Assembly: GCA_030604325.1 (NCBI GenBank)
Contig: JAUVWC010000060.1
Location: 1 to 7,393 of the forward strand
Direction: 5' to 3'
DNA: 7,393 bases
Origin: Candidatus Zixiibacteriota bacterium
GTDB lineage: Bacteria > Blakebacterota > Blakebacteria > Blakebacterales > Blakebacteraceae
Numbering within the stretch: position 1 is the first letter of the stretch; each line of letters opens with the position of its first letter. This document shows, one piece after another, positions 1 to 6,739 of this stretch. Under the pieces are notes generated by a model. It did no database searches, had not been told where the DNA came from, and saw only the letters and a program-made list of their open reading frames with translations. The position numbers were made by a program, and so were the translations under genes.

Positions 1-2
1 CG

Positions 3-968
3 AGGGTGTTGCGCAGCCGGTACGAGGCCGGCAGGATCACGGCTGCCATCGAAGCGATGGGTGAGACATTCCGCAGCAATTTCCCCTACCTGTGGGAAGA
101 GATCAACGGCATCTGCGCCAGCGCTGACATCCCGCGGGAGAACTTCCTGGGGCTCCTGTTCCGGCCGGGTATCATGCTCTTTGGTGAAGACAACGGTTGT
201 ACGACCATCATTTTTCCGGACAGCGATATAGGGCCCCTGCTGGGCAAAACGCATGACGCCACCACTCCCGACGCTGGCCTTGCCGTCGTCAGGGTGATCC
301 GTCCGGAAGGAGTCTACGCAGTACTCAGCATAGGCCAGTTGGACGGGATTTCCATCATGACCGGTTTGAATGAGAAGGGCTTGGCAGTAGGTGAGTCTTC
401 GATCCATTTCCGCACCGTCAACCGGTCCGGCACGGTCCGGAACCTGTTGCCGAGGCCGTTGCTGCATCAGTGTGCAACCGTCAAAGAGGCGGTAGAGTTT
501 CTGGCCGATCATCCGCTGCTGCGGATGGGATTCCAGTTCACGCTGGTGGATGCCGCGGGGGACTCGGCCATCGTGGAACGCTCCCCGACGGAGCAGAACG
601 TGCGTTGGGGTCAGGGAGAAGTGATGTTCTGCACCAACCACACAGCGACGCCCTATATGAGAGCACAGGAATTGAGCCGCGGCGAGCTGGGGGATCGAAA
701 CAGCGATACCAGGTATGAGAACCTGAAACGGCTGGTGTCCGAACGGGATTTTACTCCCAGTCTGGAAGCCATGAAGGCGCTGCTGAGTTTCCACGACCCG
801 GCCGGCGGTACCTGTCAGCACGGGGACCCGGGATACAAGGGGCCCAAAATTGACTTTTACCCCATGTTCACGCAGCGCGCGTTTATTAACATGGCCGGGA
901 AAGGCAAGCTCCTGGTAGTGAACGGCAATCCCTGCTCATCGGAATTCTTAGAGTTCACCTTGAAATAG
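3..968 (+). CDS. C45-family Ntn acyltransferase/amidohydrolase (isopenicillin-N acyltransferase-like), 5'-truncated by window edge
   Basis: Probable N-terminal-nucleophile hydrolase of the C45 / acyl-CoA:6-aminopenicillanate acyltransferase-like family, which cleaves or transfers acyl groups at amide bonds. Numbering from the GTG at base 6, the Gly64-Cys65 pair in GCTTIIF is the expected self-cleavage site and nucleophile. Asp84 (19 residues on) and Asn211 in TNH (146 on) sit close to the spacing of the catalytic Asp and Asn of the penicillin acyltransferase. GLNEKGLAVGESS (120-132) and the C-terminal GNPC (307-310) are also family-like. The frame is still open at the left edge, and the Gly-rich N-terminal segment usual in the family (GxxxxxGxxxG-like) is absent, so the real start probably lies upstream and GTG 6 is internal. 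No signal peptide can be judged. It ends in TAG 18 bp before the next gene. Substrate unknown; the family call is fairly sure, acyltransferase versus hydrolase is not. Confidence 0.82.
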   Translation, partial: RVLRSRYEAGRITAAIEAMGETFRSNFPYLWEEINGICASADIPRENFLGLLFRPGIMLFGEDNGCTTIIFPDSDIGPLLGKTHDATTPDAGLAVVRVIRPEGVYAVLSIGQLDGISIMTGLNEKGLAVGESSIHFRTVNRSGTVRNLLPRPLLHQCATVKEAVEFLADHPLLRMGFQFTLVDAAGDSAIVERSPTEQNVRWGQGEVMFCTNHTATPYMRAQELSRGELGDRNSDTRYENLKRLVSERDFTPSLEAMKALLSFHDPAGGTCQHGDPGYKGPKIDFYPMFTQRAFINMAGKGKLLVVNGNPCSSEFLEFTLK

Positions 969-976
969 TTGGTATC

Positions 977-980
977 GGAA
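977..980 (+). promoter_or_regulatory. Ribosome binding site deciding the DUF4838 start
   Basis: GGAA lies 6 bases before the ATG at 987. The other in-frame starts are worse: the TTG at 969 directly abuts the upstream stop with no purine-rich stretch at proper distance, and the ATG at 981 follows GGAA with no spacer. This favours 987. Confidence 0.5.
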
Positions 981-986
981 ATGACA

Positions 987-2921
987 ATGGATGACAATCG
1001 GAAAAGGTATGTTCTGGTCGCGGATGGTGAATCAAGGAGCCTGATCCTCCGCCCTGCAGAGGCGACCGAAGCCGAGACTCTTGCGGCCGAAGAGCTGCAG
1101 CGGTATCTGAAGAAGATCACCGGGGTGGAGGTGCCCGTTGTTACCTCCCGGACGGTGGCGGAGTCCTTCCTGCTGCTGGTTGGAGGGGCCAACCGTGAAT
1201 TCGACCTGAGCATCCCGGACCTCGAGCGGGATGGTTTTCTGCTGCGCACAGGCACCGACCGCCTGCATCTCCTGGGTGCCGACGGGAATGGACTCCTGTT
1301 CGCGGTCTACACCTTTCTGGAGAAGTATTGCGGCGTGCGTTGGTTCTGGCCCGGGGAGCTGGGGGAGGTCGTTCCCCATATCAGGACGTTGGAAATCCCA
1401 GCCATCGACCGGGTTGAAGCCCCCGATTTCAAGTGGCGGGAGCGCGGTCCCGGAGGCCCATTGTGGGGGCCGCATGATCGCATCACCAAGCAGAGGCTGC
1501 TGGGCGTCAGCGAGGAGCACCTTGAGCAGATGCGGCTCTGGGAGAAGCGGAACAAGTGGGGCGGGCTGGATGTCCAGGGTGGGCATGAATGGGGCAACAT
1601 CGTTCCCCCGGACAGGTATGGCAGCAAGCACCCTGAGTACTATGCACTCGTCGACGGCCGGCGGGACCGGGATTTCGAACACTTCGACGGCAAGCACGGC
1701 GCACAGCTGTGCACTACCAATCCTGACCTGATACCCGTCTTCGGCGCTTACTTCAAGAAATACTTTAAGGAGCATCCGGAATGCGACGCCCTGCACGTTA
1801 CTCCCAACGACGGCGGCGGATTCTGCGAGTGCAAACGGTGCCGGGCCTTGGACACCGGCAAGCGGTTGAAAAGACGGCCCGAAAAGCCGGTGATCACTGA
1901 TCGCATTTTCACCTTCACCAATGCACTGGCCGAGGAGCTGCAGAAGGTCCATCCGGGCAAGTACCTGGTTAACATGGCCTATTCCTGGTACGTGGACCCG
2001 CCGGAGATGATCACTATCAGTGATTTCGTGATCCCACAGTACTGCATGTGGAGCTGCTACCTGCACTGGAATGATGAGAAGCGGGACGAACACTATGCCA
2101 TCGCTAAGGGCTGGACGGAAGTCGCGCGCAATACGGCCATCTACGAGTACTATATCAACGGGGCGTGGCCCGACCTGCCGCGGATTATCTATCCCAAAAT
2201 CGCTGAGTCGCTGCGATACCTGCATAATATCGGAATTCGGCTTTATCAGACCCAGGCGGGGGACGGCTTTGCGATCAACGGCCTGAACTACTACATCGCC
2301 TCCAAGCTGCTCTGGAACGTGAATGCGGATGTGGACGCCCTGATCGACGATTTCTATGATAAGGCTTTCGGCGCGGCCGGAAAATTGGTCCGGAAGTGCT
2401 ACGACCGGCTGCAGAGCCACTGGCAGAGTGCGGTAAGGGAGGGCGTCCATCCCTCGTGCTCCTCCTTCGCGATGACGCAGGTGCATGAAGTCTATCCCGC
2501 GTCGGTGCTGGAGGAATGCCGCGCGGATCTGGATCGAGCTCGAGGCGAAACCGGTGATCCGCAAGTTCTGGCCCGGATCGAATTTATCGAGAAGGGGCTC
2601 AAGTATGCCGAGCTGACGATAGATGCCGTGGAGCTTACCAAGGGGCTAGAGCGTAAGGGAGTGGCCATATCCTCTGTGGACTTCACGGACGAGGAGGAGA
2701 TGAAGGTCCTCACGGCTGAGGAAATGGAAAAACTAGGCCAGGGGAGCGACCTGAAGAATTTGATCGAACAGGCGCTGCGAGCCTGGGAATCCAGGGACCG
2801 GTACGTTGAGAGCCTGAAGGATGATTTCGTAATCTCCTATTTCTGGGTCCGGTATAATGACGAGAACCGGGTATTCAATTCCACGGAGCGACTGCGGGAG
2901 CTGCTGAGAAGCTGCGAGTGA
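987..2921 (+). CDS. DUF4838 domain-containing protein, putative glycoside hydrolase
   Basis: A 644-residue protein of the DUF4838 family, which is thought to be glycosidase-like; no reaction can be assigned from sequence. Residues about 25-110 form the N-terminal domain resembling those preceding the barrel in alpha-glucuronidases and hexosaminidases (ATEAETLAAEELQRYLKKITG, then LLGADGNGLLFAVYTFLE). Next comes the family hallmark GVRWFWPGELG (116-126), and then the DUF4838 core with PNDGGGFCECKRC (273-285). The latter holds a CxCxxC cluster (Cys280, 282, 285) that could bind a metal, which is inference. The C-terminal third is helical and charged. No signal peptide or lipobox is visible from any candidate start, so a cytoplasmic location is predicted, although many relatives appear exported. 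Starts at 969 (TTG) and 981 (ATG) are possible; 987 has the best ribosome site. The stop overlaps the next gene's ATG. Confidence 0.85.
   Translation: MDDNRKRYVLVADGESRSLILRPAEATEAETLAAEELQRYLKKITGVEVPVVTSRTVAESFLLLVGGANREFDLSIPDLERDGFLLRTGTDRLHLLGADGNGLLFAVYTFLEKYCGVRWFWPGELGEVVPHIRTLEIPAIDRVEAPDFKWRERGPGGPLWGPHDRITKQRLLGVSEEHLEQMRLWEKRNKWGGLDVQGGHEWGNIVPPDRYGSKHPEYYALVDGRRDRDFEHFDGKHGAQLCTTNPDLIPVFGAYFKKYFKEHPECDALHVTPNDGGGFCECKRCRALDTGKRLKRRPEKPVITDRIFTFTNALAEELQKVHPGKYLVNMAYSWYVDPPEMITISDFVIPQYCMWSCYLHWNDEKRDEHYAIAKGWTEVARNTAIYEYYINGAWPDLPRIIYPKIAESLRYLHNIGIRLYQTQAGDGFAINGLNYYIASKLLWNVNADVDALIDDFYDKAFGAAGKLVRKCYDRLQSHWQSAVREGVHPSCSSFAMTQVHEVYPASVLEECRADLDRARGETGDPQVLARIEFIEKGLKYAELTIDAVELTKGLERKGVAISSVDFTDEEEMKVLTAEEMEKLGQGSDLKNLIEQALRAWESRDRYVESLKDDFVISYFWVRYNDENRVFNSTERLRELLRSCE
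2906..2911 (+). promoter_or_regulatory. Weak ribosome binding site inside the end of the DUF4838 gene
   Basis: GAGAAG lies 9 bases before ATG 2921 and 6 before GTG 2918. It does not clearly choose between them; the two starts differ by one residue. Because the stop and start overlap (TGATG), re-initiation after the upstream gene probably adds to translation. Confidence 0.35.
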
Positions 2922-4852
2922 TGCCGGCCAGAAGACTGACAAGCAGCACCCTGCGGCCCGCCGCCTTGCTGGCTATAGCGATGGTTATGGCCGCCTGTTC
3001 CGGAGGTGGTCGGGGGGTAGAGAAAGCGCCGGTGCCCCTTGAAGAGTTGCGGGCGTTGAAGGAATCCCCCATGCTGACGAGAATGGTCACGGCCGGGGAG
3101 TTGCCTCCGCTTGAGGAGCGTCTACCGGATGAGCCGTTGGTTATCGAACCCATTGACCAGCCGGGAGTTTTCGGTGGAACGTGGCATTTTGACGTCATAA
3201 ACCGCAGGGACGTCAACCTGGTATACCACATCACTAATCCCTCCTTCCTACGCTGGGACCGGGATGGCATCCGAACCGTGCCGCACCTGTGCCGGGACTA
3301 CGGAGTCTCCGACGACGGGCGGGTGTGGACCTTTTACCTGCGGGGAGGCGTGAGGTGGTCTGACGGCCAGCCGTTTTCGATCGAGGACGTGCGCTTCTGG
3401 TACGAAGACGATGCCATGAACCGGGATATCAACCCGACTCCCCTCAACGAGCTCCGGATCGGAGATGTATTCGGTGAATTCAGAATGGTTGACGATCACA
3501 CGTTCCAGGTGGTATTCCCGGATACCAACAAAGGATTCTATCAGAGAATGCCTTCGATTTTGCTCTACTATGCGCCCAGCCACTATCTGAAGCAATTTCA
3601 TTCCAGTTATACCGACTCAGCAGAGCTGGAGCGGCGGCTCGACCAGGTGGGTGTAAAGAAATGGAGTGAGCTCTACAAGAGAATGAACCGGTGGTATGAC
3701 GGGTACTTCAATCCCGACATGCCGACCCTGCGGCCGTGGATGCTCTCAAAGGAGCGGAGCTCCCCGAATACCTATGTATTTGTCCGTAATCCCTACTACT
3801 GGGCGGTGGACACCGACGGCCGGCAGCTGCCCTATATCGACTCGATAATGGTTCATATCACTTCCAATGAGCAGGTCCTGGCCATGAAGACCATCGCCGG
3901 CGATTTCGATTTCCAGTGGCGGAGGCTGGATTTCAAGGACTACCCCCTATTTAAGGAAAACGAGGAACGGCACGGCTATACCCTCCTGGCCTGGCCCCAG
4001 GATCGGGGCTCCGACGTCACCCTCTATCTGAACTATACCTGCACCCACCCGGTCGTGGGCCCGCTGCTGCGGGAGCGGAGATTCCGCATCGCCCTCTCGC
4101 TGGCCATCAACAGGGAAGAGCTCAACCTGCTGTTCTACAAGTATATTGGTGTTCCACGACAGGCCACCGCGGCCGAAGTGACGCCCTTTTATCGCCCCGA
4201 GTTTGCCCGGGCGTACGCCGAGTACGACCCGGAGACAGCCAATCGACTGCTGGATGAACTGGGACTCACCCAGCGGGACAAGAACGGTTTCCGACTCAGC
4301 CCGGAGGGCGAGCAGTTCTTTATGTTCATCGAGACCTCGGATCTGAACAAAGCGGACCTGCTGCAGATAGTCTGCGAGTACTGGAAGGCGGTGGGTATTA
4401 AAGTCGAGGTCAGGATCGTGGAGGGTTCACTGCTGACCAGCCGGACCCAGTCGTCGGAGATTATGATTCAGGCCCGGCCACTGGGATCGTTCAACCCCCC
4501 GTCAGCCAGGACCAGGTCCGACTATGTCGCCCCGCTATTCGGGCTCTGGTACAGCACCCTCGGCCAGCAGGGAGAGGAGCCGACGCCGGAGTTCAAGCGG
4601 CTGAACTGGCTCGAGGTGCAGCGACAGAAGAGCGGCGTGGAGGACGAGATAATGTATTACGTGCAGATTTACGAGCTTTATGCCGAGAATATCTGGGCGA
4701 TCGGGTTGGTAGGGGAGGTGCCGGCCCTACTGGCCAAGAAGAATTACTTCATGAATGTGCCGGAGAAATCCCTGTACTCGTACATCCGGGGGCGCCGCTT
4801 GCAGCTGACCCTGCCCGAGCAGTTCTGGATCGATCCTACCCGGAAGAACTGA
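2921..4852 (+). CDS. ABC transporter substrate-binding lipoprotein, family 5 (peptide/oligosaccharide type)
   Basis: Extracytoplasmic solute-binding protein of family 5 (SBP_bac_5), 643 residues from ATG 2921. These proteins capture peptides, nickel, or oligosaccharides outside the cytoplasmic membrane and hand them to an importer. The N-terminus has positive residues (MPARRL), a hydrophobic stretch (about 14-25) and a lipobox-like VMAAC with Cys26 as the likely lipidated residue, followed by Ser. Family-typical stretches are GRVWTFYLRGGVRWSDGQPF (about 133-152), IEDVRFWYED (154-163), GRQLPYIDSI (300-309) and FRIALSLAINREEL (388-401). The length exceeds the roughly 500-600 residues common for Dpp/Opp binding proteins and suits the larger carbohydrate-associated subgroup. 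No DppB/C-type permease or DppD/F-type ATPase gene is in view, so its importer must lie elsewhere or outside the window. GTG 2918 is an alternative start adding one residue. Substrate cannot be assigned. Confidence 0.9.
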   Translation: MPARRLTSSTLRPAALLAIAMVMAACSGGGRGVEKAPVPLEELRALKESPMLTRMVTAGELPPLEERLPDEPLVIEPIDQPGVFGGTWHFDVINRRDVNLVYHITNPSFLRWDRDGIRTVPHLCRDYGVSDDGRVWTFYLRGGVRWSDGQPFSIEDVRFWYEDDAMNRDINPTPLNELRIGDVFGEFRMVDDHTFQVVFPDTNKGFYQRMPSILLYYAPSHYLKQFHSSYTDSAELERRLDQVGVKKWSELYKRMNRWYDGYFNPDMPTLRPWMLSKERSSPNTYVFVRNPYYWAVDTDGRQLPYIDSIMVHITSNEQVLAMKTIAGDFDFQWRRLDFKDYPLFKENEERHGYTLLAWPQDRGSDVTLYLNYTCTHPVVGPLLRERRFRIALSLAINREELNLLFYKYIGVPRQATAAEVTPFYRPEFARAYAEYDPETANRLLDELGLTQRDKNGFRLSPEGEQFFMFIETSDLNKADLLQIVCEYWKAVGIKVEVRIVEGSLLTSRTQSSEIMIQARPLGSFNPPSARTRSDYVAPLFGLWYSTLGQQGEEPTPEFKRLNWLEVQRQKSGVEDEIMYYVQIYELYAENIWAIGLVGEVPALLAKKNYFMNVPEKSLYSYIRGRRLQLTLPEQFWIDPTRKN

Positions 4853-4893
4853 CTGCATGTTTGCCGTTACGAGAGCATATCACTCCCCGGGAA

Positions 4894-4898
4894 TGGAG
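4894..4898 (+). promoter_or_regulatory. Ribosome binding site for the ABC half-transporter
   Basis: TGGAG with an 8-base spacer to the GTG at 4907 supports that start. The next in-frame ATG (4949) would remove the first 14 residues, which carry no conserved motif, and lacks a comparable site. Confidence 0.55.
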
Positions 4899-4906
4899 CC
4901 AATCCT

Positions 4907-6691
4907 GTGAGCACCCCCACCGCTGTCTCCCTGCTGCCCCGACTATGGATGTTCATGCGTCCCCTGAAATGGGTGTTGCTGTTGGCTTGCCTGCTGGCGG
5001 CGCTGAAAGCCCTGGGCGGTCTGGGGCTGGTGGCGGTCAGCCGCTGGCTGCTGAACAATTTCGAGGATCTGACCAGGAGGGAGCTGCTCATAATCTACCT
5101 GTCGGTCGCCTTTTTCCTGCTGCTCCTGCTGGTCATTACTTATTTCCGGGTCTATCTGCCGGCCTACATCTCCGGCAATGTGATCAAGCGCATGCGGCGA
5201 GAGCTTTACCGCCATCTGCAGCGCCTGAGCGCGGACTTCTACACCCGGCATCAAACCGGTGAAGTCGTCTCGCGGCTCACCAACGACATCACCGTGGCCC
5301 AGCTGCTATTCAGCGCGGTTATCATCAATCTCATTTTCGATATCATCACTATAACGGCCGCCACCGGGTATCTCGTCCTCACCTTCCCGCTGCTGGTTTA
5401 TCTGCCGGTGCTGGCCGCCTGCGTGGTGTACGGCGGGCTTATCAGGTCCTTTCTCCCGCAAATGAGGGTCCGGAGCCGCCAGGTGCAGGAAGAGATGGGG
5501 AAGATCACCAGCGAGGTCTCGGAAAAGATCGTAGGGATGAAGGTGCTGCAGTCTTTCACGCACGAGGAGATAGCCGGCAGCGTGTTGGAAGAAAGGCTGG
5601 AGTCACATTTCTTTGAGACCCTGCGCATGGCGCGGGTGCAGTCATTGTTCGCCGCCGTTGGGCAGCAACTGCCGGAAGCAACCAAGCTGCTGGTCATCGG
5701 GTTGGGGATCTACCTGATTTCCCGCTCACAGATTACGATAGGTGATATTACCGGGCTGCTCCTGGTGCTGGGGCACGTGTTCTTCCCGCTGAGGCGTTCG
5801 GCTTCGATGGCGACAGAAATCGGGACCAGCATCGGATCGATGGACCGGGTCCTGGAATTCTTCGACACCCAGCCAACCGTAAGGGATTCGGGATCGACCA
5901 CGATCCTGGAGCGCGTTACAGGCCAGGTCGAGTACCGGAATGTATCTTTCAGCTATGAGCGGAAGGGAGTTGACCGTGTATTGCAGGATATCTCATTCAC
6001 AGTTGAGCCGGGGTCCCAGGTGGCGTTTGTCGGTCCCTCGGGTGCGGGCAAGAGCACCATCATGGACCTGCTCTCTCGCTTTTACGACCCTATGGAGGGG
6101 CGCGTACTGATAGATGGCGTGGACATTCGGAACGTGTCCCTGGACTCACTCAGGCGTAATATCGGGATTGTCATGCAGGAGACCATCCTATTTTCCGGGA
6201 CGGTCACCGACAACGTCCTCCTCGGGAGGCCGGGCGCTTCGGACGAGGAAATTCTGGAAGCGCTGGAGAGTGCCTTCGCCCTGGAGTTCGTGCAGGGAAT
6301 GAATAGCGGAATGAACGCCATGATTGCAGAAGGTGGCCGGACGCTCTCCGGCGGGCAGCGGCAACGCATCGCCCTGGCGCGGGTGTTTCTGAAAAATCCC
6401 CGGATCATCATCCTCGATGGGGCTACCAGCGCCCTGGACACCGAATCCGAGCAGTACGTACAGCGGGCATTGAAGCGGCTCAAGACGGGACGCACCACCC
6501 TGATCATCGCCCACCATTTCGCCACCCTGCGGGACGTGGACTATATCTTCGTGCTCGAGAAGGGGAGAATAGTCGAAGAGGGTACCATAACTGAGTTGAT
6601 GCAGAACGGGGGACTGTTTCAGAAGTATTATGAAAGTCAGAATGTGCCCTTGTTTACGGAACCTGCCCGGCGAGTGGACGGGGTCCGGTAA
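4907..6691 (+). CDS. ABC exporter-type half-transporter (membrane domain plus ATPase), degenerate catalytic glutamate
   Basis: A 594-residue fused transmembrane/ATPase protein of the type IV ABC exporter fold (MsbA/Sav1866/BmrA-like), expected in the cytoplasmic membrane as a dimer. Hydrophobic segments lie at about 22-48, 60-82, 133-156, 157-179, 247-272 and 276-296, which suits six helices. The stretch RMRRELYRHLQRLSADFY (95-112) is typical of the membrane domain. ATPase motifs: A-loop Tyr350, Walker A GPSGAGKST (376-384), Q-loop Gln424, signature LSGGQ (480-484), Walker B IIILD (500-504), D-loop SALD (508-511), switch His536. The residue after Walker B Asp504 is Gly505 instead of the catalytic Glu, as at the degenerate site of heterodimeric exporters. 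A GAG-to-GGG change or sequencing error would explain it equally. The partner half-transporter is not in the window. Cargo (lipid, peptide, drug, oligosaccharide) is unknown. It starts 54 bp after the binding-protein gene and is probably cotranscribed. Confidence 0.93.
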   Translation: MSTPTAVSLLPRLWMFMRPLKWVLLLACLLAALKALGGLGLVAVSRWLLNNFEDLTRRELLIIYLSVAFFLLLLLVITYFRVYLPAYISGNVIKRMRRELYRHLQRLSADFYTRHQTGEVVSRLTNDITVAQLLFSAVIINLIFDIITITAATGYLVLTFPLLVYLPVLAACVVYGGLIRSFLPQMRVRSRQVQEEMGKITSEVSEKIVGMKVLQSFTHEEIAGSVLEERLESHFFETLRMARVQSLFAAVGQQLPEATKLLVIGLGIYLISRSQITIGDITGLLLVLGHVFFPLRRSASMATEIGTSIGSMDRVLEFFDTQPTVRDSGSTTILERVTGQVEYRNVSFSYERKGVDRVLQDISFTVEPGSQVAFVGPSGAGKSTIMDLLSRFYDPMEGRVLIDGVDIRNVSLDSLRRNIGIVMQETILFSGTVTDNVLLGRPGASDEEILEALESAFALEFVQGMNSGMNAMIAEGGRTLSGGQRQRIALARVFLKNPRIIILDGATSALDTESEQYVQRALKRLKTGRTTLIIAHHFATLRDVDYIFVLEKGRIVEEGTITELMQNGGLFQKYYESQNVPLFTEPARRVDGVR

Positions 6692-6739
6692 GTCAGTACA
6701 TAATTTCCGAGATTTGAGTATTAAGGCAGACAGGACACT

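Noticed and set aside
6..8. GTG at base 6 as the true start of the C45-type gene
   Set aside because: The frame remains open to the window edge, and the conserved N-terminal Gly-rich segment of the family would lie upstream, so this is most likely an internal valine codon.
1032..2564. Long antisense open frame (510 codons) opposite the DUF4838 gene
   Set aside because: It lies wholly within a well-recognised gene and its translation shows no domain I recognise. Long antisense frames are common in GC-rich coding DNA.
4883..4898. CTCC/GGAG inverted repeat around the ribosome site of the ABC gene
   Set aside because: Only four base pairs with an eight-base loop; too weak to call a regulatory hairpin or a terminator.
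4861..5262. + strand open frame of 133 codons overlapping the start of the ABC gene
   Set aside because: Its sequence is Ala/Gly/Pro/Arg-rich as expected for an out-of-frame reading of GC-rich DNA. The overlapping frame encodes the clear membrane domain.
6695..6724. Possible promoter before the propeller gene (AGTACA ... TATTAA, 18-base spacer)
   Set aside because: The -35 box matches only about half of the consensus, and the AT-richness of a 48-base gap makes a chance match likely. The gene could equally be read from upstream.
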